Below, piece by piece: positions 33,950 to 41,795 of a stretch of 64,000 nucleotides of DNA. Where the stretch lies: assembly GCF_041415945.1 (NCBI RefSeq), contig NZ_JBGCUS010000001.1, forward strand, positions 186,001 through 250,000, written 5' to 3'. The notes under the pieces were generated by a model. The model was given only the letters and a program-made list of their open reading frames with translations, ran no database searches and was not told the DNA's origin. This DNA comes from Ancylobacter sp. IITR112 (lineage in GTDB: Bacteria > Pseudomonadota > Alphaproteobacteria > Rhizobiales > Xanthobacteraceae). Made by a program: the position numbers and the translations under genes. How positions within the stretch are numbered: the stretch's first letter is position 1; each line of letters begins with the position of its first letter.

Positions 33950-34900
33950 CTAAAGGCCCAGCAGTCGCTCGGCATTGCCGTGGCAGAGCTTGGCGCGCAC
34001 CTCCTCGGCGATCGGCGCGGAATCGATGAAAGCGGCGGCGATGTCGGGGTCCTCATAGGGATAATCGACCGAGAACATCACATTGTCCTCGCCCAGCGCC
34101 GCGATCGTCGCAGTGAGCGCGCCGGGGTCGCACACGCCAGAGGTCGTCACCTTGATGCTGCGCCGGATGATCGCCGAGGGCAGCGCCTCCGGGGGCAGAT
34201 CGGCGCCGAGGTCGAACTGCCGCCGGCTGTCGAGCCGCCACAGCAGGAAGGGCAGCGTCTCGCCCATATGGCCGAGAATGAGCCGCACGCCGGGAAAGCG
34301 GGTGAGCGTGCCGGCGAAGACCAGCCGCAGCGCATGCGCCGCTGTCTCAGCCGTCCAGGCCCAGATCGGGCCGCCGATTTCCGGGCGGTGGGCGAACATG
34401 GCGGGCTGGTCGGCCATGGCGCCGGGGTGCAGATAGATCGGCACGCCGAGTTCCTCGACACGCTCCCAGAAGGGCAAATAGCGCTCCTCGTCGAGATAAT
34501 GCCCATTGGTCTGGCCATTGATCAGCGCGCCGCAGAAGCCGAGCTCGCGCACCGCCCGCTCCAGCTCCGCCGCCGCCGCGCCGGCATCCTGCAAAGCGAG
34601 ATGGGCGAAGCCGGCATAGCGGTCCGGCCGCTTGGTCACCTCGCGGGCGAGAAAATCATTGGCGTTGCGGGCAAGCCGGATCGCCTCCTGCGTGTCGCGC
34701 ACCCCCTGCACGCCCGGCGTAGTGACGGAAAGCACCATCTTCGCGATGCCGGTGCGGTCCATCATCTCCAGGCGCAGCGCATCGAAATCGGCGAGCCGGC
34801 GCTCGACATCGGCGAACAGCGCGTCGCTCTGCGTCGGCCGGGCCACATAGGCGGCGAGTTCGGGCGTGGTGAAATGTTCTTCAAGCGCGATTTTTCGCAT
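33950..34900 (-). CDS. ACMSD-type amidohydrolase/decarboxylase (gamma-resorcylate or 2,3-dihydroxybenzoate decarboxylase-like)
   Basis: A 316-residue metal-dependent enzyme of the ACMSD branch of amidohydrolases, whose members decarboxylate hydroxybenzoates or aminocarboxymuconate semialdehyde. It starts MRKIALEEHFTTPELAAYV. Expected metal ligands are Glu8 and His10 in EEHF, His in YLHPGAMADQ, His in LILGHMGE and Asp in FSVDYPYEDP. The latter is typical of the 2,6-dihydroxybenzoate decarboxylase group. The length matches that group (about 320-330). It stands alone between a mosaic repeat and the secreted Cys-rich gene. The aromatic substrate is not fixed by sequence. Confidence 0.83.
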   Translation of the reverse strand: MRKIALEEHFTTPELAAYVARPTQSDALFADVERRLADFDALRLEMMDRTGIAKMVLSVTTPGVQGVRDTQEAIRLARNANDFLAREVTKRPDRYAGFAHLALQDAGAAAAELERAVRELGFCGALINGQTNGHYLDEERYLPFWERVEELGVPIYLHPGAMADQPAMFAHRPEIGGPIWAWTAETAAHALRLVFAGTLTRFPGVRLILGHMGETLPFLLWRLDSRRQFDLGADLPPEALPSAIIRRSIKVTTSGVCDPGALTATIAALGEDNVMFSVDYPYEDPDIAAAFIDSAPIAEEVRAKLCHGNAERLLGL

Positions 34901-34917
34901 GGCTGCGCGGTGCCTCG

Positions 34918-35490
34918 TCAGGGTTTGGCCGCCGGGCATGCCTGCGCCGGGGAGGTGGTCAATCCCAGCTTCTCCATCATGAAGGCGAGGTTGCTGCGGG
35001 AATCGTCGATGAGGGCGCCGGACCAGTAGGCGGTGCCGCAGGTGGCCGCCTCGCAATCGCCGCCGGCGGTCTGCCACTCGCCGCTGCGGACGATGTCGCA
35101 GGCGCAGATCGCCTTGTCGGGATTGGCGGGATCGACGGTGCAGATCTTGTTGAGGCACTGCGACCAGGGCGTTCCGCTCGGGCAGCGCAGCCCCTTCTTG
35201 CCCTGCTGGAACTGGGTCGGCGCGAATTGCGAGTAGACCGTACGCACGCCATTGGCGTCAGTGCTGGGCGCGACGGTGTCGCAGGGCACGGTGGCGAGAT
35301 TCGGCCCCTCCTGCATGTCGCACATGCAGATCGAAACATCGGGATTGCCCGGCTGGGGAATGCAGGGGGCCGAGGTGCAGAGCGCGAAGGGCTGGTTGCA
35401 CAGATAGTTCGTCGCCGCCGCGGGCGGGGTGAGGGGCAGGGCTCCGAAGGCCAGAAGCGTCAGCGCAAGAGCCAGCAGACGCGCGTGCAT
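34918..35490 (-). CDS. Secreted Cys-rich protein with two internal repeats, function unknown
   Basis: A 190-residue protein with a signal peptide (MHARLLALALTLLAFGALPL, cleavage near PAAA-TNY) and 14 Cys in the mature part. Two repeats share the pattern C-x4-C, then P-x-NPD-xx-IC-x-CD and a later Cys: CIPQPGNPDVSICMCD at about 50-65 and CTVDPANPDKAICACD at about 115-130. I do not recognise the family. ATG 35490 has GAGGGTG upstream. It is on the same strand as the amidohydrolase, 17 bp before it, and divergent to arsR. A role in periplasmic metal or disulfide chemistry is possible but unsupported. Confidence 0.75.
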   Translation of the reverse strand: MHARLLALALTLLAFGALPLTPPAAATNYLCNQPFALCTSAPCIPQPGNPDVSICMCDMQEGPNLATVPCDTVAPSTDANGVRTVYSQFAPTQFQQGKKGLRCPSGTPWSQCLNKICTVDPANPDKAICACDIVRSGEWQTAGGDCEAATCGTAYWSGALIDDSRSNLAFMMEKLGLTTSPAQACPAAKP

Positions 35491-35632
35491 GGAACACCCT
35501 CCCGTCAATTGTCGACGAATGATCCTAACCGCGATTCATGTCCGTGTCCCGACGGCGATAGCCCGCTGGCGTCGCCGGGTCCCGTTGCCGGCGCAGGAGC
35601 GACATTGCCTGCGGACTGCGTCACTGCGGGTC

Positions 35633-35670
35633 TTGTTATCCATCCATATGTCGGCTATAGTCGACATATG
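35633..35670 (+). promoter_or_regulatory. arsR promoter and operator overlapping the start codon
   Basis: A -35 TTGTTA (35633-35638), 17-bp spacer and -10 TATAGT (35656-35661) place transcription start at about 35668, the A of the arsR ATG. An inverted repeat, CATATGTCGGC and GTCGACATATG (35645-35655, 35660-35670, one mismatch), spans the -10 and the start codon. There is no Shine-Dalgarno sequence, so a leaderless message is likely. Confidence 0.65.
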
Positions 35671-36054
35671 GACACAGATAATGCGCTTGCCGCCTTCGCC
35701 GCTCTCGCCCAGCCCACCCGGCTCGACGTGTTCCGCCTGCTCGTCGCCCATGAGCCGGAAGGCATGCCGGCGGGCGAGGTGGCGCGCCGGCTCGAAGTGC
35801 CGCACAACACGCTCTCCACCCATCTCGGCATTCTGAGCCGCGCCGGGCTGATCAGCGCCGAACGCCAGAGCCGGCTCATCATCTACCGCGCCCGGCTCGA
35901 GGCGGTGCGCGACCTCGCCGGTTTCATCCTCAAGGATTGCTGCGGCGGCAAGCCCGATATCTGCGCCCCGCTGATCGCCGATCTCCAGCCCTGCTGTCCC
36001 GCTGCGGGACAGAGCACAGACACACCTGCCGCCAAGGAGGCGCGCCATGTCTGA
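35668..36054 (+). CDS. arsR: ArsR-family arsenic-responsive repressor
   Basis: A 128-residue ArsR/SmtB winged-helix repressor. The DNA-binding region covers residues 15-75 (AQPTRLDVFRLL; VPHNTLSTHLGILSRAGL). The classical ELCVCDL arsenite site is absent from helix alpha-3. Instead Cys91, Cys92 and Cys99, plus Cys109-Cys110, lie at the C-terminus, as in the second type of arsenic ArsR. It is first in the arsenic operon, with an operator covering its own start codon, and overlaps the ArsC gene by eight bases. Arsenite binding should release it and switch on the cluster. Confidence 0.92.
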   Translation: MDTDNALAAFAALAQPTRLDVFRLLVAHEPEGMPAGEVARRLEVPHNTLSTHLGILSRAGLISAERQSRLIIYRARLEAVRDLAGFILKDCCGGKPDICAPLIADLQPCCPAAGQSTDTPAAKEARHV

Positions 36055-36589
36055 TACAACGCCATCCGCCCACATCTACAACGTGCTCTTTCTGTGCACC
36101 GGCAATTCCGCCCGCTCCATCCTGGCGGAATCCATCCTCGCCAAGGAGGGCCACGGCCGCTTCCGCGCCTTCTCCGCCGGCAGCCAGCCCAAGGGCGAGG
36201 TGAACCCGCTGGCCATCGCGACGCTGCGCAGCCTCGATTACCCCACGGACGGCCTGCGCTCGAAGAGCTGGGGCGAGTTCGCCGCGCCCGACGCGCCGGT
36301 GATGGATTTCGTCTTCACCGTCTGCGACGGCGCGGCGGGCGAGACCTGCCCGGTCTGGCCGGGCCAGCCCATGACCGCGCATTGGGGCATCGAGGACCCC
36401 GCCGCCGTGGAAGGTACCGAGATCGAGAAGGAAGCCGCCTTCGCCCGCACCTTCCGCTACCTCAAGAACCGCATCGCCGCCTTCGCCGCCCTGCCGATCC
36501 GCAGCCTCGACACCATGACGCTCGGGGCGAAGCTGCATGAGATTGGCCGCAGCGAAGGGGCCACCTCGCCCCGGCGCGATGTGGCGTGA
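36047..36589 (+). CDS. arsC: Arsenate reductase, low-molecular-weight phosphatase type
   Basis: A 180-residue protein of the LMW protein-tyrosine-phosphatase fold. The catalytic P-loop is LCTGNSARS with Cys17 and Arg23. The family also includes true phosphatases, but the position in an ars operon supports arsenate reduction to arsenite, probably with thioredoxin or glutaredoxin. About 40 residues at the C-terminus (after LKNRIAAFAALP) extend past the usual end. It overlaps arsR by eight bases and is followed 10 bp later by a second ArsC of unrelated fold. Confidence 0.87.
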   Translation: MSDTTPSAHIYNVLFLCTGNSARSILAESILAKEGHGRFRAFSAGSQPKGEVNPLAIATLRSLDYPTDGLRSKSWGEFAAPDAPVMDFVFTVCDGAAGETCPVWPGQPMTAHWGIEDPAAVEGTEIEKEAAFARTFRYLKNRIAAFAALPIRSLDTMTLGAKLHEIGRSEGATSPRRDVA

Positions 36590-36599
36590 GGAGGCCGCA

Positions 36600-37025
36600 A
36601 TGAGCGACATCACCATCTACCACAACCCCGCCTGCGGCACCTCGCGCAACGTGCTGGGGCTGATCCGCAATGCCGGCCTTGAGCCTGTCGTGATCGAATA
36701 TCTCAAGACCCCGCCGAGCCGCGAGGAACTCGTCTCGCTGATCGCCCGCATGGGCATCACCGTGCGCGACCTCCTGCGCGAGAAGGGCACGCCCTATGCC
36801 GAGCTCGGCCTCGGCGACCTTTCCCTCACCGACGACGCGCTGCTCGATGCGATGATGGCGCACCCGATCCTCATCAACCGCCCGATCGTCGTCACCGCGC
36901 GCGGCGTGAAACTGTGCCGGCCCTCGGAGGCGGTGTTGGACCTCATCGACGCCCCGCAGCGCGGCGAATTCCGCAAGGAAGACGGCGAGCTTGTCATCGA
37001 CGCCAGCGGCCATCGCGCCGCCTAG
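36600..37025 (+). CDS. arsC: Arsenate reductase, glutaredoxin-coupled type
   Basis: A 141-residue ArsC of the thioredoxin-like fold. Catalytic Cys12 lies in YHNPACGTSRN; the conserved PILINRPIVVT segment carries the arsenate-binding Arg. It would reduce arsenate to arsenite using glutathione and glutaredoxin. ATG 36600 follows GAGGAGG, 10 bp after the other arsC. Having both unrelated ArsC types in one operon is a redundancy also seen in other rhizobial ars islands. The TAG stop lies inside the stem of a mosaic-repeat hairpin (37021-37065). Confidence 0.93.
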   Translation: MSDITIYHNPACGTSRNVLGLIRNAGLEPVVIEYLKTPPSREELVSLIARMGITVRDLLREKGTPYAELGLGDLSLTDDALLDAMMAHPILINRPIVVTARGVKLCRPSEAVLDLIDAPQRGEFRKEDGELVIDASGHRAA

Positions 37026-37125
37026 AGCACTTCCCCGATTCCTTGAATCGGGGAAGTGCTCTAGGCTATTGAATTCACGCGTTTTCTTGACGCGAACCGG
37101 TATCCACTTCGCTCGAAAACGCTCT
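37021..37125. repeat. Intergenic mosaic repeat, copy 2, hairpin containing the arsC stop codon
   Basis: A perfect 21-bp stem (37021-37041 with 37045-37065, loop CTT) precedes the same core as copy 1 (about 37078-37125). The stop codon of the glutaredoxin-type arsC (37023-37025) is within the left arm. It separates arsC from acr3, so it may attenuate transcription into the efflux gene. Confidence 0.85.
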
Positions 37126-37145
37126 GAACGAGAACCGGAAACCCC

Positions 37146-38231
37146 ATGTCCCAGACGCTCGCGTTCACGCCTCGCCCCGCCGCGCGGCTGTCCTTCCTCG
37201 ACCGCTACCTCACCGTGTGGATTTTCGCGGCGATGGCGCTTGGCGTCACGCTCGGCACGGTGTTCACCGGCCTGCCGGAGGCGCTGAACGGCCTCTCCGC
37301 CGGCTCGACCAATATCCCTATCGCCATCGGGCTGATCCTGATGATGTACCCGCCGCTGGCCAAGGTGCGCTATGAGGAACTGCATCGTGTGTTTGCCGAC
37401 AAGCGGGTGCTGGCGCTCTCGCTGGTGCAGAACTGGCTGATCGGCCCCGCGCTCATGTTCGCGCTGGCGGTGGTGTTCCTGCGCGATTACCCGGAATACA
37501 TGACCGGGCTGATCCTGATCGGCCTTGCCCGCTGCATCGCCATGGTGCTGGTGTGGAACCAGCTTGCCTGCGGCGACAATCAATATGTCGCCGGGCTGGT
37601 GGCGTTCAATTCGATCTTCCAGATCCTGTTCTTCTCTACCTATGCCTGGCTGTTCCTCACCGTGCTGCCGCCCTTGTTCGGACTGGAAGGCAGCGTGGTC
37701 GATGTCAGCTTCTGGACCATCACCGAGGCGGTGCTGATCTATCTCGGCATTCCTTTCCTCGCCGGCTTCCTCACCCGCCGCCTGCTGATCGCCCGCAAGG
37801 GGCCGGACTGGTACGCCAATGCGTTCCTGCCGAAGATCAGCCCGATCACCCTTGGCGCGCTGCTCTTCACCATCGTCGCCATGTTCAGCCTCAAGGGCGG
37901 CGATCTCGTGCGCCTGCCGATGGATGCTGTGATCATCGCCATCCCGCTGACCATCTATTTCGTCGTTCAGTTCCTCATCAGCTTCGCCATGGGCAAGCTG
38001 ATCGAGGCGGATTACCCGCGCACCACGGCCATCGCCTTCACCGCCGCCGGCAATAATTTCGAGCTCGCGATCGCAGTGGCCATCGCCGCCTTCGGTCTCG
38101 GCTCCAAGGTCGCCTTCGCCGCTGTCATCGGGCCGCTGGTCGAGGTGCCGGTATTGATCGCGCTGGTGCATGTCGCACTGCGGCTTGGCGGCCGCTGGTT
38201 CCCGGCCACGGCACCGCGCGGCGGGGCCTGA
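37146..38231 (+). CDS. acr3: Arsenite efflux permease, ACR3 family
   Basis: A 361-residue membrane protein with about ten helices that exports arsenite from the cytoplasm. Family marks include [27 protein letters not shown], and [19 protein letters not shown], which holds the conserved Cys needed for transport, followed by [15 protein letters not shown] in a late helix. It is fourth in the operon, after the second arsC. The mosaic repeat lies in the 120-bp gap before it, and the second ArsR gene follows 68 bp downstream. Confidence 0.95.
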   Translation: MSQTLAFTPRPAARLSFLDRYLTVWIFAAMALGVTLGTVFTGLPEALNGLSAGSTNIPIAIGLILMMYPPLAKVRYEELHRVFADKRVLALSLVQNWLIGPALMFALAVVFLRDYPEYMTGLILIGLARCIAMVLVWNQLACGDNQYVAGLVAFNSIFQILFFSTYAWLFLTVLPPLFGLEGSVVDVSFWTITEAVLIYLGIPFLAGFLTRRLLIARKGPDWYANAFLPKISPITLGALLFTIVAMFSLKGGDLVRLPMDAVIIAIPLTIYFVVQFLISFAMGKLIEADYPRTTAIAFTAAGNNFELAIAVAIAAFGLGSKVAFAAVIGPLVEVPVLIALVHVALRLGGRWFPATAPRGGA

Positions 38232-38240
38232 CCGGGTTTA

Positions 38241-38312
38241 TTTCGACAAATGTCGAAACAGCGATTGACCACGTCCGGGGTTCCGCCTAGTTTATTTCCA
38301 TGAATCTCGAAA
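38241..38312 (+). promoter_or_regulatory. Second arsR promoter with two operator copies, one over the start codon
   Basis: Operator 1 (38241-38258) is a perfect inverted repeat, TTTCGACA-AA-TGTCGAAA. Operator 2 (38295-38312), TTTC-N10-GAAA, is an imperfect copy; 21 of 26 surrounding bases agree. TTGACC (38265-38270) and TAGTTT (38288-38293), 17 bp apart, predict transcription start near 38300, the A of the ATG. No ribosome site is seen, so this message may be leaderless too. Confidence 0.65.
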
Positions 38313-38629
38313 TAGCTTCCCGCCAGCTTGAAGCGCTGGGCAATCCGACCCGATTGCAGATCTACCGGACGCTGGTGCGGGCGGGCCATGCCGGCCTGCC
38401 GGTCGGCGGGCTGCAGGAGCGGATCGGCATCGCCGCGTCCACCCTGTCGCATCATCTCAAGCGCCTCGTCGACACCGGGCTGGTGACGCAGGAGCGCCAC
38501 GCCACGACGCTGATCTGCCGCGCCCATTATCCCGCCATGGACGCGCTGATCGGCTATCTCGCCGACGAATGCTGCGCCGATGAAGGCTGCCGCGCCGGCG
38601 TGTCCGCCGGATTGGGCGGCGCGTCATGA
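38300..38629 (+). CDS. Second ArsR-family repressor
   Basis: A 109-residue ArsR/SmtB repressor with the winged helix at about 10-70 (LEALGNPTRLQIYRTL; IAASTLSHHLKRLVDTGL). Possible metalloid ligands are Cys73 and a C-terminal group Cys91, Cys92 and Cys97 (DECCADEGC). It differs from the first ArsR in sequence and in operator, so it should control a separate unit: itself, the MFS transporter (overlapping stop/start) and arsH. The inducer may be arsenite or a different arsenical. Confidence 0.9.
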   Translation: MNLEIASRQLEALGNPTRLQIYRTLVRAGHAGLPVGGLQERIGIAASTLSHHLKRLVDTGLVTQERHATTLICRAHYPAMDALIGYLADECCADEGCRAGVSAGLGGAS

Positions 38630-39882
38630 GCGACACCGTTCTCCTCTCCGGCACCGGGGCGCACCGTCCGCCCGGTGCGCGCAGCCTGTTCGTCACCGGG
38701 CTGGGCATCGGGCAGATCTGCTCCTGGGGCTCGCTCTATTACAGCTTCCCGCTGATCGCCGAGGCGATGGGCCATGAACTCGGCTGGTCGAAAAGCGCGC
38801 TCTATGGCGCGGCGACGCTCGGCCTCGCTCTCGCGGGGCTGGCGGCCTATCCCATCGGCGCGGCGATCGACCGTGGCCATGGCCGCGCGATCATGACCCT
38901 TGGCTCGGTGCTGGCCGGGCTGCTGCTGGTGCTGTGGTCGCAGGTCGAGAGCCTCGCTCTGTTCTATGTCGCGGTGGCCGGCATCGGCGCGCTGCAGGCG
39001 GCGACGCTGTACGATCCCGCCTTCGCCGTCATCGCCCGGCGTTCCGGCCCCTCGCATGCGCGGGCGGGGATCACCGCGCTCACCCTGTGGGGCGGCTTCG
39101 CCTCCACCGTGTTCATCCCGCTGGTGCAGGTTCTGCTCGACACGGTCGGCTGGCGCGAGGCGCTCCTGGTGCTGGCGGCGATCAACATTCTGGTCTGCGC
39201 CCTCTGCTACTGGTCGGTGATCGACCCCGCCGCCGACGCGCCGGAGCGCCCCGCCGCCAGCGGCGGGCCGGCGCTGAGCGGACGGGCGGCGGTGGCCTGG
39301 GCCGCGCGCCAGCCGGTGTTCTGGGCGCTGGCGGTGGCCTTCACCGCCTATTCCGCTGCCTTCTCCGCCTTCACCTTCCATCTCTACCCGCTGCTGGTGG
39401 AAAAGGGGTTCGAGGTGTCCTCGGTGGTCGCAGCCCTGACCCTGATCGGCCCGGCGCAGGTGGCGGGGCGCATCGCCATCTGGGTGTTCGCGCCGCGCGC
39501 CCCGGTGCGGGTGATCGGCTCGCTCACCGTCGCCGTGTTTCCGCTGGCGCTGATCGCGCTCGATATCCTGCCGCCGAGCTTCCTGCTGGTTGCGCTCGTC
39601 GCTTTGTTCTATGGCGCGGCGAACGGCATCACCACCATCGTGCGCGGCCTCTCCGTGCCGGAAATGCTGACGCGGGAAGCCTATGGGGCGGTGAACGGGG
39701 CGATGTCGGCGCCGAGCACCGTCTCGCGCGCGCTGGCCCCGCTTGCCGGCGCCATGCTCTGGTCAGCCTCGGGCTCCTATGATGCGGTACTGCTGTGCAT
39801 CATCCTCATGACGGTCATCGTGGCCGTCGGTTTCTGGCTCGCCGCCTTCCTGTCGCGCCGCGCACCCTCCGAGGTTTCTTGA
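38626..39882 (+). CDS. MFS transporter of the arsenic island (ArsK-like candidate)
   Basis: A 418-residue MFS permease with 12 predicted helices. The N-terminal [24 protein letters not shown] is typical of MFS proteins near ars genes, and an MFS loop motif follows TM2 ([14 protein letters not shown]). Such proteins export arsenicals or antimonials; ArsK of Agrobacterium is one example. I cannot confirm orthology. It overlaps the second arsR by four bases and arsH by three, so all three are one transcript. Related MFS proteins can also export organoarsenicals. Confidence 0.82.
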   Translation: MSDTVLLSGTGAHRPPGARSLFVTGLGIGQICSWGSLYYSFPLIAEAMGHELGWSKSALYGAATLGLALAGLAAYPIGAAIDRGHGRAIMTLGSVLAGLLLVLWSQVESLALFYVAVAGIGALQAATLYDPAFAVIARRSGPSHARAGITALTLWGGFASTVFIPLVQVLLDTVGWREALLVLAAINILVCALCYWSVIDPAADAPERPAASGGPALSGRAAVAWAARQPVFWALAVAFTAYSAAFSAFTFHLYPLLVEKGFEVSSVVAALTLIGPAQVAGRIAIWVFAPRAPVRVIGSLTVAVFPLALIALDILPPSFLLVALVALFYGAANGITTIVRGLSVPEMLTREAYGAVNGAMSAPSTVSRALAPLAGAMLWSASGSYDAVLLCIILMTVIVAVGFWLAAFLSRRAPSEVS

Positions 39883-40631
39883 TGACCACAGACGATTTCA
39901 CCGAGGCGCTCGATCTCGCCCATTTCGACCGGCCGGACGTGGACAAGCTGGCACCCGCTAGCCCGCTGACGCATCCCCCGCGCATCCTGCTGCTCTATGG
40001 CTCGCTGCGCGAGCGGTCCTATAGCCGGCTGCTGGTCGAGGAGGCCGCGCGCCTGCTCACCGCCATGGGGGCGGAAACCCGCATCTTCGATCCCCGCGAC
40101 CTGCCCCTGCCGGACGCGGTGCCGGCGGACCATCCCAAGGTGCAGGAATTGCGCAGCCTGTCGGAATGGTCGGAAGGGCAGGTCTGGTGCAGCCCGGAGC
40201 GGCACGGCACCATAACAGGCGTGTTCAAGAGCCAGATCGACTGGCTGCCGCTGGAATATCGCGGCATCCGCCCGACCCAGGGGCGCACGCTGGCGGTGAT
40301 GCAGGTCTCCGGCGGCTCGCAATCCTTCAATGCGGTGAACACGCTGCGCGTGCTCGGTCGCTGGATGCGGATGATCACCATCCCCAACCAGTCCTCGGTC
40401 GCCAAGGCGTTCGAGGAATTCGACGAGGCCGGGCGGATGAAGCCGTCGCCCTATTATGACCGCGTGGTCGACGTGATGGAGGAGCTGATGAAGTTCACCC
40501 TGCTGACCCGCGAGCGCCGGGACTATTTCACCAGCCGCTACAGCGAGCGCCGCGAGGCGGCGCAGAAGGCTGCCGTCGCCGCCGAAGCGGATCTCTCCAG
40601 CATCGCCATGACGGGGGCGCCCGCGCGCTGA
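39882..40631 (+). CDS. arsH: ArsH, NADPH-dependent FMN oxidoreductase
   Basis: A 249-residue flavodoxin-fold protein. The FMN-binding [16 protein letters not shown] follows ILLLY, and [28 protein letters not shown] and [12 protein letters not shown] are ArsH marks. ArsH oxidises trivalent organoarsenicals to less toxic pentavalent forms. ATG 39882 shares bases with the MFS stop (TGATG), so the genes are coupled. Length and motifs are normal. It closes the arsenic island. Confidence 0.94.
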   Translation: MTTDDFTEALDLAHFDRPDVDKLAPASPLTHPPRILLLYGSLRERSYSRLLVEEAARLLTAMGAETRIFDPRDLPLPDAVPADHPKVQELRSLSEWSEGQVWCSPERHGTITGVFKSQIDWLPLEYRGIRPTQGRTLAVMQVSGGSQSFNAVNTLRVLGRWMRMITIPNQSSVAKAFEEFDEAGRMKPSPYYDRVVDVMEELMKFTLLTRERRDYFTSRYSERREAAQKAAVAAEADLSSIAMTGAPAR

Positions 40632-40704
40632 GCCGCGATCCTCCTTTGTCGATCCCAGCCGACATAAGGCCGAGGGGACGGGCGGCGCCGGTCAGCGTCG
40701 CGGC

Positions 40705-41622
40705 TCAGGCCGCTACGGCCTTTGCGCCGCATGTGTTCACGAAGATGGCGTAGAGCGATGTGTGACCGCAAATGAACAGGCGGTTGCCCGCCGCGCCGCC
40801 AAAGGCGAGGTTGCCGACGCGCTCGGGCACGCGGATCTTGCCGAGGAGTTCCCCCTGCGGCGTGTAGCAGTGAACCCCGTCGCCGGCGCTCGACCAGAGG
40901 CGTCCGGCTTCGTCGACGCGAAACCCGTCGGGGGCATGGGGCGTCACTGCGGTGACGAGCCTTCCCTCGGCGAGCGTGTTGTCGGCGCGGACCGGGAAGG
41001 CGCGGATATGGCGATTGCCGGCCTCGCGCCCGATACCGCCGGAATCGGCGATGTAGAGCACGCTTTCATCCGGCGAGAAGGCGAGGCCGTTGGGCTGGTC
41101 GAAATCGTCGGCCACCACGGCCAGTGCGCCGTCGCGCGGGTCGAGGCGGAACACATAGCGTCCGTCCTGCTCGGCCTCCGCCCCGCCGCCCTCATAGTCG
41201 GATGCGATGCCATAGGTAGGATCGGTGAACCAGATCGTGCCGTCCGACTTCACCACCACGTCGTTCGGTGAATTGAGTCGCCGCCCTCGGTAGCGATCGG
41301 CCAGAATGGTGAGCGAGCCATCCGGCTCGGTGCGGGTGACACGGCGCGTGCGGTGCTCGCAGGTGACAAGCCGCCCCTGCCGGTCGCGGGTGTTGCCATT
41401 GGCGAAGTTGGAATCCGCCCGGAAGATGCCGGCGGCCTGCGTGTCCTCGCACCAGCGCATCAGCCGGTTGTTGGGAATGTCGCTCCAGATCACGCAGCGC
41501 TGATCGGCGAAATAGACCGGCCCCTCGCACCAGCGCATCCCCGTATGCAGGCGCTCCAGCCAGGCGATGGGGAGGATGAGTTCGCGGAAGCGGGGATCGA
41601 CGATCTCGAAAACGTCCAGCAT
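40705..41622 (-). CDS. SMP-30/gluconolactonase family sugar lactonase
   Basis: A 305-residue six-bladed propeller lactonase. Metal ligands are recognisable: Glu in WCEGPVYFAD, Asn in RLNSPNDVVV and in QPNGLAFSPDE, Asp in IADSGG. The PTYGI and EYEGGG-like segments match the gluconolactonase branch. ATG 41622 follows GAGGG. It is divergent to the D-apiose-type ABC operon, sharing the promoter region with the conserved 16-bp operator (41694-41709). It may hydrolyse a lactone formed in the same pathway, in addition to the ApnL-like enzyme at 46416. Confidence 0.87.
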   Translation of the reverse strand: MLDVFEIVDPRFRELILPIAWLERLHTGMRWCEGPVYFADQRCVIWSDIPNNRLMRWCEDTQAAGIFRADSNFANGNTRDRQGRLVTCEHRTRRVTRTEPDGSLTILADRYRGRRLNSPNDVVVKSDGTIWFTDPTYGIASDYEGGGAEAEQDGRYVFRLDPRDGALAVVADDFDQPNGLAFSPDESVLYIADSGGIGREAGNRHIRAFPVRADNTLAEGRLVTAVTPHAPDGFRVDEAGRLWSSAGDGVHCYTPQGELLGKIRVPERVGNLAFGGAAGNRLFICGHTSLYAIFVNTCGAKAVAA

Positions 41623-41693
41623 CGGGGCACCCTCGGGCAATGGGACGGGCCGCCCGCCCGCCGGCAACACATGGACTCGGCCGGTGGGCTTGC

Positions 41694-41725
41694 GCAACTG
41701 GTATAATGAGATAATGTTGCTACCA
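41694..41725 (+). promoter_or_regulatory. Extended -10 promoter and 16-bp operator of the apionate ABC operon
   Basis: GCAACTGGTATAATGA (41694-41709) contains a perfect extended -10 (TGGTATAAT, 41699-41707). The same 16 bases occur, inverted, at 55724-55739. TGGTA (41699-41703) and TACCA (41721-41725) also form an inverted repeat. It is the likely binding site of the GntR regulator at 48343-49053. Confidence 0.65.
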
Positions 41726-41795
41726 TCGAGCGGCCGATGATCGCCGATGCCTGGGAATCCATCAAGAGCCTCACCAATGGGGCCAATGGGAGGAA

